A stretch of DNA of 64,000 nt, taken from the NCBI GenBank assembly GCA_016713535.1, contig JADJOY010000001.1:414640-478639 (forward strand). The letters run 5' to 3'. Numbering within the stretch: position 1 is the first letter of the stretch; each line of letters begins with the position of its first letter. The stretch is from JADJOY01 sp016713535 [NCBI: Deltaproteobacteria bacterium] (GTDB taxonomy: Bacteria; JADJOY01). Below, in pieces: positions 50,730 through 60,958 of this stretch. The notes below the pieces were generated by a model that made no database searches, had not been told where the DNA came from, and saw nothing but the letters and a program-made list of their open reading frames with translations. Both the position numbers and the translations under genes were made by a program.

Positions 50730-52245
50730 ATGACGGTGACGGACGTCCAGGCGAGGAAGCTGATGGAGGAGCACACGAAGCATGGCCGCGTGAGCGTGGC
50801 GGCGATGCGCGCCGGGATGGATCGCAAGACGGCCCGGCGCTACCTGGGCTCGGGCAAGCTGCCGTCGCAGATGCGGAGCCCGCGGACTTGGCGGACCCGC
50901 GAGGACCCGTTCGTCGACGACTGGGCGGAGGTCGAGGCGCTGCTCGCCGAGACCCCCGGCTGGAGGGCAAGACGCTCTTCGAGCTCCTGATGGCGATGCA
51001 GCCCGAGCGCTACCACGCCGGGCACCTGAGCACCTTGCAGCGACGGGTCAAGCGGTGGCGTGCCGCGTATGGCCCGGCAAGGGGCTCGTCTTCGCGCAGG
51101 CGCACCGCCCCGGCGAGGCGGCGCAGACCGACTTCACCTGGGCGACCGCGCTCGGGATCACGATCGCGGGCGAGGCGTCCGCACCTGCTCTGCGCGGTGC
51201 TGCCCTACTCCAACTGGCAGTGGGCGACGGTCTGTCAGTCCAGGTCGCTCCGGCGCTGCGCCGCGGCGTCCAGCCGTCTTCAGCCTCGGGCGCGTCCCGC
51301 AGTTCCACCAGACGGATAATTCGACCGCGGCGACCCCCGACCTGCGCAGCGCTGTCCGAGGGGCGGCAGCGGCCGTTCAACGACGAGTACGCGGACTCAT
51401 CGCACTCCTCGGCATGACGCCGCGCACGACGGCGTCGGGCCAAGGAGCAGAACGGGGACGTGGAAGCGGCCAACGGCGCCCTCAAGCGCCGCCTGAGCCA
51501 GCCCTGCTGGTGCGAGGCAGCCGCGACTTCGAGAGCCTCGAGATCTGCGAGCGCTGGCTCTCGGAGGTGGTCGACGCGCCAACCCGACCCGGCAGGTCCG
51601 GCTCGTCGAAGAGCTCGCGGCGATGCGCCGCTCGACGTCGATCGGCTCCCCGGAGTTCCGAAGAGAGGCCGTTCGCGTCAGCGAGCGGAGCACCATCAAC
51701 GTGAAAGCACTGCGCCTACTCCGGTGCCCGCGCGGCTGCGCGGCGAGCGCGCCGGTGCGCCGTTCTACGAGGATCAGGTCGAGGCCGCTACGCGGGCAAG
51801 ACCCAGGTCTCGTGGAGCGGCTGCGCGGGCGACGCCGGCACCGCATCGACTACCGCCACATCATCTGGTCGCTGGTGCGCAAGCCCGGCGGCTTCGCCCG
51901 CTACGTCTTCCGCGAGGAGATGTTCCCCTCGCTGGTCTTCCGGCGGGCCTACGACGCCTTGCAGACGCCCCAGACCGAGCGCAAGGCCGGGGACGTCGAG
52001 TACCTGCGCATCCTCCACCTCGCCGCCGCGACGATGGAGTCCGACGTGGCCGCCGCGCCCTGGTGCTGCTCGCCGAGGGCGGCGCCTCGACGAGCGAGCG
52101 CGGTCAAAGGCGCTCGTGCTCGGCGAGCGTCGCCCGACGGTGCCGGAGCTGCCCGCCCCGCGGTGGACCTCGGCGACTACGACGCGCTGCTCGGGGGCGG
52201 TGGGCACGCGGAGCGCCACCGCCCGCCACGCCGCAGGACTCCTGC
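50730..52245 (+). pseudogene. istA: IstA-like transposase of the second IS21 element (frameshifted)
   Basis: MTVTDVQARKLMEEHTKHGR at 50730 begins the helix-turn-helix N-terminus (MDRKTARRYLGSGKLPSQMR). Further pieces in other frames: LFELLMAMQPERYHAGHL, RRVKRWRA, EAAQTDFTWATALGITIAGE (first DDE Asp in QTDF), VEAANGALKRRLSQ (catalytic Glu region), RSTINVKALR, RIDYRHIIWSLVRKPGGFAR and VFRRAYDALQTPQ. At least five indels. Sequence type differs clearly from the IstA encoded at 17574-18994. Confidence 0.8.
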
Positions 52246-52246
52246 G

Positions 52247-53006
52247 ATGATGCTGCGCAGCCAAGCTGCCGACGATCGCCGCCGCCCCGAGGAGCTCGCC
52301 CTCAAGGCCGAGCACGAGGGCTGGAGCTTCGGGCAATACCTCAAGCACCTCGTGGCGCTGGGGCTGGAGGAGCGCCGCCGGAGCCGCATCGAACGCAACC
52401 AGAGCGCCTCGGGCTGCCCAAGGAGAAGACGCTGCGACGCCTCGGACCGCAGCGGCTGCCCGCGAAGGTCCGCCGTCAGCTGCCCACGCTCTGCGAAGGC
52501 GGCTTCGTCGAGCGCGGGGAGAACGCGCTGCCTTCGGGCTGCCCGGCCGCGGCAAGACTCACCTGGCGTGCGCCATCGGCCACGAGCTGGTCCAGCGGGC
52601 TACCGGGTGCTCTTCACGCCCACCTACGCCCTGGTGCAGCGCCTGCTCGCGGCCAAGCGCGAGTTGCGGCTGGAGAAAGAGCTCGGGGAGTTGGACAGCT
52701 ACGACGCGGTGATCCTCGACGACATCGGGTACGTGCAGCAGAGCCGCGACGAGATGGAGGTGCTCTTCACCTTCCTGGCCGAGCGGTACGAGCGCAAGAG
52801 CGTGCTGATCACGAGCAACTTGGTGTTCAGCGAATGGGACCGGATCTTCAAGGACCCGATGACGACGGCCGCCGCGATCGACCGGCCCATCCACCACGCC
52901 ATCATCCTCGCGGCTCACCGGCGGAGCGTCCCGGGCCGAAGAAGCGAAGCAACGGGCCAACCCGGCGAAACCGACGCCAGCCGCCGACACCGGGGCCGAC
53001 CGATAA
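52247..53006 (+). pseudogene. istB: IstB-like ATPase of the second IS21 element (frameshifted)
   Basis: MLRSQAADDRRRPEELALKA at about 52250; pieces continue as EGWSFGQYLKHLVALGLEER, LPAKVRRQLPTLCEGGFVER, then a broken Walker A (FGLPGRGKTHLACAIGH when the frame is restored), LFTPTYALVQRLLAAKRELR, Walker B YDAVILDDIGYVQQSRDEME, SVLITSNLVFSEWDRIFKDP and AIDRPIHHAIIL. Two or three indels; stop TAA at 53004. Confidence 0.8.
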
Positions 53007-53191
53007 ACCGGGGCGTCATGGTTCAGTGGTCCGACGGCGGCCCGATGGCCTTCAGGGAACAGCACGAGCGACGACAACTACAACTAGGACGACCACCTCC
53101 CCCCGGGCTGACCACGCCGGGGGCGACCAAAGGTATCAACCGACGGGGGAGAGATTTGTCGTCGCGGAGTGGAAGTAGTTGACGCCGGGCA

Positions 53192-53261
53192 CGAACTCGG
53201 TGATCAGTCGCACCAACTCGCCATCGAGCTTGCGGGAGTCGGCTCGAGTCGCGGGAGTCAT
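53192..53261 (-). pseudogene. 5' stump of an unidentified gene cut by the IS21 element
   Basis: ATG 53261 follows a perfect GGAGGAACGAC ribosome-binding site on the minus strand and encodes MTPATRADSRKLDGELVRLI and TEFVP before the IS border. Only about 24 codons remain. The continuation is not on the other side of the IS, so it was lost together with half of the IS1380-type element. Too short to name. Confidence 0.5.
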
Positions 53262-53370
53262 GTCGTTCCTCCATGTCCCGGCGGAAGTGCTCATGCACGC
53301 CGGTGACGCATTGCGTCTTAGCAGCAACCCGAGGTCGGTGTCACGCCCGCGGTCTCGCGCTCGGGACGGC

Positions 53371-53772
53371 TCACGTCTCCGCGGCGACGGTCTCGGCCTC
53401 GGAGCTCCCGAGCCACCACGGCGGAGTCGAGAGATGCTCGACGAGCCGTTCGAGCGCGCGCCGCAGCGAGGGGTTGGTCTCGCGGTGCCAGGCGTCCCGC
53501 AGCATCACTTCGACGGGGTAGAGCACCGGACGGAAATCCGCGAGCGCCTCCAGCGCGGCGCGCCGCACCCGCACCTCGGGGTCCCCGATCGCGTGAACGA
53601 GCGCAAGGACGGCACCCATGCGAGTCAAGGTCCACGAGTCGTGCGGGCTCGCGGGCCGCAACCGCTCGATCGCCGCGGCACGCTCCTCGGGATCCTCGGC
53701 CACGAGGCGGGCGTGGATCTCGGTCCAGGCTGCATCACATCGGAGCTCGAGCTCGGCACGTCGGTCGGGCAC
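53371..53772 (-). CDS. Small HEAT-repeat-like protein
   Basis: About 133 residues from GTG 53772. Helical repeats: [58 protein letters not shown], and NPSLRRALERLVEHLS, in the HEAT-like pattern D-P-x-x-R-x-x-A-x-x-x-L. Such repeats bind other proteins or act as scaffolds. The start is uncertain; the upstream extension in the same frame is Arg/Pro-rich and not convincing. The gene lies between the IS junk and pstS, transcribed divergently from pstS with about 360 bases between. Confidence 0.6.
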   Translation of the reverse strand: MPDRRAELELRCDAAWTEIHARLVAEDPEERAAAIERLRPASPHDSWTLTRMGAVLALVHAIGDPEVRVRRAALEALADFRPVLYPVEVMLRDAWHRETNPSLRRALERLVEHLSTPPWWLGSSEAETVAAET

Positions 53773-54059
53773 GGCGGCACCTTGCGTCCCTTCGGCCCAC
53801 CGTTGCTTCGGTGGTGGCGCGAGAGGATGGCGGGGCGTTGTCGCGGGCGAGCGACGCGGCGGTGACCTCACCGACAGGGCTCGGTGACGCTCCCCTCGCC
53901 ACCGACGAGGCCACGGCGGTGGCTGGCTGCCGTCGAAACCAACCCGAATCGTGACCGGCGCGCCGTGGACGCGACGCGCGAAGGTCACGCGCGGAGGGCA
54001 AATTCCTGGCCTCGATCGCCGAGCAGACCTCACGACCCGGAGGCGACCGCGCCACGCTG

Positions 54060-54080
54060 CCGTGACACTCCCGTCACAAA
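54060..54080 (+). promoter_or_regulatory. Putative Pho box upstream of pstS
   Basis: Direct repeats CCGTGACACTC and CCGTCACAAA with the 11-base period typical of PhoB boxes. The second half fits the enteric consensus (CTGTCACAAA) at 9 of 10 positions. It lies 55-75 bases before the pstS ATG, the right place for activation under phosphate starvation. PhoB/PhoR are not in the window, so this is inference. Confidence 0.5.
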
Positions 54081-54134
54081 CGCACCGTTAACTGCGTCGC
54101 ACACAACGAGCGACGAAAGCGAGAGGGAAAGACC

Positions 54135-55166
54135 ATGAAGAAGGGCAAGATCACGGTAGCCGCGCTGGCGCTGGCCGCAGGCGTGGCCTCTTCGGCCGCG
54201 GGCGCGCTGCTCATCACCGGCGCCGGCGCCACCTTCCCGTACCCGATCTATTCGAAGTGGTTCTCCGAGTACAACAAGCTCAAGCCGGAGCTGCAGTTCA
54301 ACTACCAGTCGATCGGCTCGGGCGGCGGCATCCAGCAGATCACCAACAAGACGGTCGACTTCGGCGCCTCGGACGCGCCCATGACCGACGCCGAGCTCGA
54401 CAAGGCGCCCGGCGCGCTCCAGCACATTCCGACCGTGCTCGGCTCGGTGGTCGTGACCTACAACGGGCCGATGCCGTCGCTCAAGCTCTCGCCCGAGGCC
54501 CTCGCCGGGATCTTCCTCGGCAAGATCACCAAGTGGAACGACGCCGCGATCGCCGCCGACAACGCGGGCGTCACGCTGCCGGACGCGCCGATCGCGGTGG
54601 TGCGGCGCTCGGACGGCTCGGGCACCACGGCGGTGTTCACCGACTACCTGGCGAAGGTTTCGGACGAGTGGAAGACCAAGGTCGGCGCCGGCAAGAGCGT
54701 GAGCTGGCCGGTCGGTCTCGGCGCCAAGGGCAACGAGGGCGTCACGGGCCTCGTGAAGCAGATGCCGGGCGCGATCGGCTACGTCGAGCTCGCTTACGCC
54801 AACCAGAACAAGCTGCCCAAGGCGGCGATCAAGAACGCCGCGGGCAAGTTCGTCGACCCATCGATCGAGGCCACCTCGGCCGCGGCCGCTGGCGTCGAGA
54901 TCCCCGCCGACTACCGGGTCTCGATCACCAACTCGAAGGCCGAGAACGCCTACCCGATCGCCTCGTTCACGTACCTGCTCGTCTACAAGGACCAGGGCGA
55001 CGCCGAGAAGGGCGCGGCGCTCGTGAACTTCCTGTGGTGGGCGATCCACGACGGCCAGAAGATGGCCCAGGCCCTCGACTATGCGCCGCTCCCCGCGGCG
55101 GTGGTGACGAAGGTGGAGGCCACGCTCAAGGCGCTGACCGTGAACGGCAAGCCGGTGGCGCTCTGA
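54135..55166 (+). CDS. pstS: Phosphate ABC transporter, periplasmic phosphate-binding protein
   Basis: A 343-residue PstS. Signal peptide KITVAALALAAGVASSAAGA. Diagnostic motifs GAGATFPYPIYSKWFSEY, YQSIGSGGGIQQITNKTVDF, GASDAPMTD, the phosphate-ligand loop RRSDGSGTTAVFTDYL, and GAIGYVELAYA. It captures inorganic phosphate in the periplasm and delivers it to PstC/PstA. ATG 54135 with GAGAGGGA seven bases upstream. First gene of pstSCA; a likely Pho box precedes it. Confidence 0.97.
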   Translation: MKKGKITVAALALAAGVASSAAGALLITGAGATFPYPIYSKWFSEYNKLKPELQFNYQSIGSGGGIQQITNKTVDFGASDAPMTDAELDKAPGALQHIPTVLGSVVVTYNGPMPSLKLSPEALAGIFLGKITKWNDAAIAADNAGVTLPDAPIAVVRRSDGSGTTAVFTDYLAKVSDEWKTKVGAGKSVSWPVGLGAKGNEGVTGLVKQMPGAIGYVELAYANQNKLPKAAIKNAAGKFVDPSIEATSAAAAGVEIPADYRVSITNSKAENAYPIASFTYLLVYKDQGDAEKGAALVNFLWWAIHDGQKMAQALDYAPLPAAVVTKVEATLKALTVNGKPVAL

Positions 55167-55254
55167 GTCCTGCGCGCTGCTCGGGACGTGGGCGTTCGCC
55201 CCGCCACGGGCGGCATCTCTTCGACGGTTCGTTCCGCTGGCTTCCGTGACCGCC

Positions 55255-56244
55255 ATGTCGCACCCAGCTCTCGCTCGCCCCGCGGTGGAGGATCCCTCTC
55301 CGCGGGGCGAGCCTCGTCATTCCCGCGCCTTCTCGGGGGATCGGCTGTGGGCCGGTGTCTCGGGCGCCTTGGGCGGGATGGTGCTGGTGGTGGGTGGGCT
55401 GATCGTGTGGTCGCTCGCCGACCTGGCGGTGCCGGCGGCGCGCTCGCTCGGCTTCTTCCGGTTCCTGGTCGGTCGCGAGTGGGATCCGATCGCCGAGCGC
55501 TTCGGCGCGCTGCCCTTCATCTACGGCACGGTGGTGACGAGCGTGCTCGCGAGCGTACTGGCGATGCCGGTCGGCGTGGCCCTCGCGCTCTTCGTGTCCG
55601 ACATGATCCCGGCGCGCTTCCGCTCGTGGATCTCGTTCCCGATCGAGACGCTCGCGAGCATCCCGAGCGTCGTGTTCGGGCTGTGGGGGCTCTTCGTGCT
55701 GGTACCGGTGCTGCGCGGGCACGTGCAGCCGTTCCTGGCGAAGACGCTCGGTTTCCTGCCGCTCTTCCAGGGGCCGCCGATCGGCCTCGGGCTGATGGCG
55801 GGCGGCGTGATCCTCGCGATCATGATCCTGCCCACGATCGCTTCGGTGACGCTCGAGGTGCTCAAGACCGTGCCGCTCACGCTCCGCGAGGGCGCACTCG
55901 CGCTGGGGGCGACGCGCTGGGAAGTGATCCGCATGGTGGTGCTGCCCTACAGCCGCGCCGGGATCCTCGGCGCAGGGCTCTTGGGCCTCGGCCGCGCGCT
56001 CGGTGAGACCATGGCGGTGACGATGCTGATCGGGAACTCGCCCGAGATCCGCGCGTCGCTGTTCGCGCCGGGCTATTCGCTGCCGGCGGTGATCGCGAAC
56101 GAGTTCGCGGAGGCGACCGGAGCGATCCACATGGGCGCCCTCGCCGGGCTCGGGCTGGTGCTGTTCGGAACCACGTTGCTCCTCAACTCGCTGGCGCGGC
56201 TCCTCATGAGCGCCGTCGGAGGCGCCGGGCGCGTGGCGGTGTGA
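55255..56244 (+). CDS. pstC: Phosphate ABC transporter permease PstC
   Basis: A 329-residue inner-membrane permease with six predicted helices, starting after a 35-residue cytosolic N-terminus (VSGALGGMVLVVGGLIVWSL). Family motifs: PFIYGTVVTSVLASVLAMPV, ETLASIPSVVFGLWGLFVLV, the EAA loop EGALALGATRWEVIRMVVLP and GLGRALGETMAVTMLIGN. Starts at ATG 55255; a GTG nine bases earlier is possible. Separated from pstS by about 90 bases and from pstA by 43. Confidence 0.95.
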   Translation: MSHPALARPAVEDPSPRGEPRHSRAFSGDRLWAGVSGALGGMVLVVGGLIVWSLADLAVPAARSLGFFRFLVGREWDPIAERFGALPFIYGTVVTSVLASVLAMPVGVALALFVSDMIPARFRSWISFPIETLASIPSVVFGLWGLFVLVPVLRGHVQPFLAKTLGFLPLFQGPPIGLGLMAGGVILAIMILPTIASVTLEVLKTVPLTLREGALALGATRWEVIRMVVLPYSRAGILGAGLLGLGRALGETMAVTMLIGNSPEIRASLFAPGYSLPAVIANEFAEATGAIHMGALAGLGLVLFGTTLLLNSLARLLMSAVGGAGRVAV

Positions 56245-56287
56245 GCGCCGCGAGACTGGCCGTCTTGCTTCGCAGGGACTTGAATCG

Positions 56288-57130
56288 ATGCGCTCCGTTC
56301 GTGCCCGCAAGCTCATCAACGCGCTGGTCACCCTTGCGTGTGGCTCGTGTCTGCTGGCTGCGCTGGTGCCCCTCCTCTCCACGTTGTGGCTGGTGGTCTC
56401 GCACGGCGTGGCCGGGCTCTCGTTCGACTTCTTCACCCACTTGCCGGCGCCGGTCGGCGAGGCGGGCGGCGGTGTGGGCAACTCGATCCTCGGCACGATC
56501 CTGATCGTGGGGATCGCCTGCGCGATCGGGTTGCCGTTCGGGATCGGCGCCGGAGTGTTCCTCGCCGAGCGCGGCGACGGGCGCTTCGGGCGGGTGGTGC
56601 GCTTCACCGCCGAGGTGCTCGCGGGCGTGCCCTCGATCGTGGTCGGGATCGTCGCCTACGACCTGGTGGTGAGGCCGATGGGCCACTTCTCGGCGCTCGC
56701 GGGCGGGGTGGCGCTCGCGCTGCTCATGGTGCCGACGCTGGCGCGTGGCACCGAGGAGCTCGTGCGGCTGGTGCCCAACACGCTGCGCGAGGCGGCGTTG
56801 GCGCTCGGCGTGCCGGCCTGGCGGACCAGCCTCTCGGTGGTGCTGCGCACCGCGCTGGGCGGGATCCTGACCGCGATCATCCTGGCCGTCGGTCGCGCCG
56901 CCGGTGAGACCGCGCCGCTGCTCTTCACGGCGCTCAACAACGCGTACTGGAACGTCCGACCCGACCAGCCCACCGGCACGCTGACCGTGCAGATGTTCAA
57001 CTACGCGATCAGCCCCTACGAGGACTGGCACCAGAAGGCGTGGTCCACGGCGCTGGTGCTGTTGCTCTTGATCGGTGGGCTCAACTTGCTGGCGCGCTTC
57101 CTCACCCGCAAGAGCTACAAGGCGGGCTGA
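56288..57130 (+). CDS. pstA: Phosphate ABC transporter permease PstA
   Basis: A 280-residue partner permease of PstC with six helices. Motifs GVGNSILGTILIVGIACAIG, VLAGVPSIVVGIVAYDLVV, the EAA loop REAALALGVPAWRTSLSVVL, and AVGRAAGETAPLLFTALNN. C-terminus FLTRKSYKAG. The expected next gene, pstB, is not downstream; it is found 4.6 kb away on the opposite strand. Confidence 0.95.
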   Translation: MRSVRARKLINALVTLACGSCLLAALVPLLSTLWLVVSHGVAGLSFDFFTHLPAPVGEAGGGVGNSILGTILIVGIACAIGLPFGIGAGVFLAERGDGRFGRVVRFTAEVLAGVPSIVVGIVAYDLVVRPMGHFSALAGGVALALLMVPTLARGTEELVRLVPNTLREAALALGVPAWRTSLSVVLRTALGGILTAIILAVGRAAGETAPLLFTALNNAYWNVRPDQPTGTLTVQMFNYAISPYEDWHQKAWSTALVLLLLIGGLNLLARFLTRKSYKAG

Positions 57131-57538
57131 GCGCCGGGGCGGCGCTGCGTGAGCCGCGCGCGCGAGGTGCCGCTCGTCGGGCGCCGACGGGCGCGGCGCG
57201 GCCGTTACGAGCTGCTTTCATATTTTTCCACAAAGCGCCACTGAAATACAACACAAATAGCCAGTTAAAATCGTTACAATTTGCTTTCGCGCTGGTGCGG
57301 ATCGGCCCATTTCGAGGCCCGATTCCGGCCGCGGAACCCCTGGTTCCGCCCTCGCCGGCGCGCTGCCAACGGTCGGAAGCGCCTCGCGCCAACCGCGGGA
57401 CGCGAGCCGCGGCCCGCGTCGCACCCGCGGCACGCGCCTTCTTCGAGTAGCGCGGCGTTTCGACCGCTTCACGCGCGGGCGGCGCCCTTGGAACGATTCG
57501 TGCTGTGGCCGTCCCCGACCGCAAACCAAGGGGGGGAC
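57131..57538. other. Intergenic region with an AT-rich island
   Basis: 408 bases. 57212-57290 is AT-rich (CATATTTTTCCACAAAGCGC, CAACACAAATAGCCAGTTAA), unlike the surrounding 70 % GC, and could contain the promoter of the modular glycosidase (start 57539) or be a foreign scrap. The right part is GC-rich without coding signal until the GGGGGGGAC ribosome-binding site. Confidence 0.55.
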
Positions 57539-60369
57539 ATGGCGGGTGGACAGGATCGACGGCGATCCGCGCAGGCAGCGCGCGCCGTGAGGGTGCTACG
57601 TGCGTTCGGACGGTTGTGGATCGCGGTACTCGTCGGGCTCGCGGTGGCGCGCCCGGCCGCGGCGGTCACGCCGGCACCGACCCAGTGGATCGCCAAGCAG
57701 TACACCGAGCTGCTCGGCCGCGCACCGACGGCGGCCGAGTGGAACACGCAGCTCGCCTACTACGGAGCGTCCTCGACGCCCTGCAACGTCACCACGCTCG
57801 CGACCCTCGGCAAGGCGCTCGCGCGCTCGACCGAGCTCAAGAGCGCCTATCCCGAGACCACCAACCTGGGGAAGGCGGCGCGGGTCACCGCGCTGGTGCG
57901 CGCGGTCTACAGCCACGACCCAACACCAACGACTGGGCCGCCTACTACACGCCCCTACGCGAATGGCTCGAAGACCTGGGACCAGGTCGTCGACGACATC
58001 TACGGCAACGGCGTGTTCGCCGCGTTCCTGTTGCCGTCCGTGTGCTCGAGCACGCAGGCGTCGTACGGCTTCGGGTACTCGGCGCCGCTCGATCTCAGGT
58101 CCCTCACCGGCGGCGGCGCGTCGCGCACCCAGGCCCAGCTCCAGGCGGCCATCGACGCCGCTCCCGCCGGCGGTAAGGTCCAGCTCCAGCCCGGCGAGGT
58201 GATCCGGATCGGCGGCGCGGCGAACGGGAACCAGGGCCTACGCATCAAGTCGGGGGTCGAGCTCTCGACCGCCACCAACCCCACTCCTGGCAAGTACGCG
58301 CTGATGGGGCGGATCGTCCCGGCCGGCCTGGTGTGCAACACGTACCTCTGCAACGACGTTGGGCTGGTGACCCTCGCGCCGGGGCGAGCCTGAAGAACGT
58401 GTGGGTCGATGGCCAGGGCACCGACACCGCCACCAACTACAAGCTCGCCAACGTCGAGACCTCGGGCAGCGACGCCGCTGCGCACCGACGTCCTCGACAA
58501 CCGACTCTCGAGCCCGGGGCGCGACGGCGTCGGCATCCGCGCGCGCGGTTTCTCGACGAGCGGCGCCGCGTGCCAACGAGCGCATCCTGCGCAACCCTGA
58601 TCACCGGCTACCCGTCGCGCCACGAGCAAGATGGGCTCGCCCAGGCGCAGTGGGTGGACGGCATCGCGGTGCACTGCGAGCAGGCCACCGTGCAGAGCAA
58701 CGCGATCGTCGACGTCACCGATTCGGGCGTCATGCTGTTCGGCGCCTACAACCGCTCCCTCGGCGCCACCGCGACGCAGCGCTCGACGGTGAGCGGGAAC
58801 ACCGTGGTGAGCGCCGGGCTCGACGCTCGGGTCGCGCTCGGCGCGGACCCGATCGGCGAGTGCCAGGCACACCGCAGCGGCTGGATCGTGCCGTGCCTCG
58901 AGTTCCCGAACGAGCGCAGCTTCGCGGGCGCCTCGATCGCGTCGAACAAGTTCTGGAGCGGCCCGCGCACCAGCTTCGACGTCGGCTTGCTGGTCGGCGG
59001 CGCGCCCGAGTGGGGCAACCACCGGGTGCCTGGCCGAGGTGTCAGCGTCACGAGCAACACCACCGCCGGCGCGGGTGCGCGTGTGAACATGGGGATCTCG
59101 GTGCTCGGCATGTTCGACGTCACGCTGAGCGGGAACACCGCGAGCTACACGCTCGTGGACGGCAATCCGGGCGTGGCCGACGGTAAGTGCCCGCTGGTGT
59201 CCGTGGGCGTGGGCAGCTCGGCGAGGGCCTCCGTGCGGGCCGGGGCGCAAGCGTCGACGATCCACGACGCGGCGGACGGCTGCCTGGTGGCGGCGCCACC
59301 CGTGGGTGGCCTGGAGCGGATCGTCCGCAAGGCCGACGGCAGCGGCTTCATGGGAGCCACGAGCGGGCGCGCCTTCGTGCCGTGGGGCATGAACTACGAC
59401 CAGCACATCGAGGGGTGGTGGGACGCGGACTGGTCGAGGCTGGTCTCGGACTTCCGCGAGATGCGCCGCATGGGCGTCAACACGGTGCGGGTGCTGCTGC
59501 AGACGGTGCGCATCCTGAACCCGCCCACGAGCGGCTATCCGAACGGCACACCCAACACCGCCGCGCTCGCGCAGGTGACGCGGTTGGTACGGCTCGCCGA
59601 GCAGACCGGCCTCTATCTCGACATCACCGGGCTCGGCATCGAGGACCCGGCGGCGCAGCAGGCCTGGTACGACGATCGCGACGAGAACGGCCGTTGGGCG
59701 GCGCAAGAGCGGTTCTGGATCAGCGTGGTCCAGGCGGTCGGCGCGAGCCCGGCGGTGGCGTGGTTCGACCTCATGAACGAGCCGAGCGCGCAGGCCGGGC
59801 CGTCCGGCTCGTGGTGCGCCGGGCTCTTCGGCGGCTATTGCTACGTGCAGTACCTGACGGACGACGCGGCGGGCCGCACCAGCGTCGCGATCGCGCGGGC
59901 GTGGATGACGCGGATGAAGAACGCCATCCGTGTGACGGCGGGCGACACCACCCACCTCATCTCGGTGGGTCTGCTTCCCTATGGTTACAGCGGCTTCCGT
60001 CCCAGCGACGTGACCGACCTCGAGGACTTCGGCACGGTGCACATGTACCCGCGGTCCGACGCGGCCGGAACGCCCACCAACGAGCTGCAGTTCGACATCG
60101 ACAGCGTCAAGTCGTTCAAGCCGGCGGGCCAGCCGCTGGTGGTCGAGGAGATGCTCAACATGAACTGCAGCGAGGCCGACCTGGAGACGTTCGTGCTCGG
60201 GACGCGGCCCGAGGTGGGAGGCTGGCTCGGGCACTACATGACCAGGCCGCCGGCCGAGATCACGCCGCCGCCGACCATCGGTGACGCGATCTTCCTCGAC
60301 TACTACAAGATGTTCCTGCGCGACGGGTTCCTGGTGAGCCCGATCGGCACCGGCACGTTGCAGCCGTGA
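57539..60369 (+). CDS. Secreted modular protein: DUF4214 - beta-helix - GH5-like glycosidase (several apparent frameshifts)
   Basis: About 940 residues. Signal peptide LWIAVLVGLAVARPAAA. DUF4214 domain (WIAKQYTELLGRAPTAAEWN ... WDQVVDDIYGNGVF). A right-handed beta-helix follows (QAAIDAAPAGGKVQLQPGEV, LITGYPSRHEQDGLAQAQWV, SNAIVDVTDSGVMLFGAYNR). Last comes a (beta/alpha)8 cellulase-like domain: FVPWGMNYDQH, WFDLMNEPSAQ (acid/base Glu), HMYPRSDA, QPLVVEEMLNM (candidate nucleophile). Frames change at about 57920, 57960, 58390 and 58480-58600 but the domains are complete, which hints at sequencing errors rather than decay. DUF4214 is associated with secreted or surface proteins. A polysaccharide-degrading role is inferred; the substrate is unknown. 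Confidence 0.82.
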
Positions 60370-60384
60370 ACGGTGGGCCGGGGG

Positions 60385-60935
60385 CGACGCGAGGTCCCGC
60401 GCCGCCCGAAGGCCGCGCGGCCCTCCGACGCGGGGAGGGGCGCGCGTTGCGCGCCCGGCGACACGAGGTGGCTGCGGCGTCGTGGCTGAGGTCGATCGCT
60501 GCACGATGGCTCGGCCGTACAGCGATCGACGCCACGGGCGGCGCGAGGACGTCGTCGTATCGCCGGCCGCGCAGGAGCGCGGCCCTCCGAGGGGGGGAGG
60601 GGCGCGCGTTGCGCGCCCGGCGACACGAGGTGGCTGCGGCGTCGCTGGTGAGGTCGATCGCTGTACGGACGGCTCGGCCGTACAGCGAGCGACGCCACGG
60701 GCGGCGCGGGGACCCGTCGTATCGCCGGCCGCGCAGGCGCGCGGCCCTCCGAGGGGGGGAGGGGCGCGCGTCGCGCGCCCGGCGACACGAGGTGGCTGCG
60801 CGTCGTGGCTGACGTCGATCCCTGAATGGACGCGCCTCTTGCCATACCGGAAACGAGCAACCGGGCGGCGCGAGGGCCTCGTCGTCTCGCCGGCCGCGCA
60901 GGCGCGCGGCCCTCCGACGCGGGGGGCTGGAACCC
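60385..60935. repeat. Tandem repeat with 162-166-bp period
   Basis: Three copies plus a partial one. The marker GGCCGCGCAGG(A/C)GCGCGGCC lies at about 60562, 60725 and 60891, and GCGCGCCCGGCGACACGAGG at 60449, 60611 and 60773 (162 bases apart). Each unit contains a long inverted repeat such as GTCGATCGCTG...CAGCGATCGAC (about 60491-60533) or CTGTACGG...CCGTACAG. It lies between the convergent 3' ends of the modular glycosidase and phoU. Not a CRISPR array (units too long, no unique spacers). Confidence 0.8.
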
Positions 60936-60958
60936 GCGCGCTTCGCGCGCTCCCCGAG

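Larger units (their letters stand above)
50628..53191 (+). mobile_element. Second IS21-family element (different lineage from the first)
   Basis: 2564 bp between imperfect terminal inverted repeats of about 40 bp: left TGCCCAGCGACAATCACTTC (50628...), right end reading inward TGCCCGGCGTCAACTACTTC (from 53191 on the minus strand), both followed by CGACGACAA. It contains istA then istB on the plus strand. I do not find a matching direct repeat at the two borders; combined with the missing half of the IS1380-type element on the left and a truncated gene on the right, this suggests a deletion or recombination event after insertion. Confidence 0.82.

Noticed and set aside
60385-60935. Possible CRISPR array
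   Set aside because: Repeat unit is 162-166 bp with no short constant repeat and no unique spacers, and no cas genes lie nearby.
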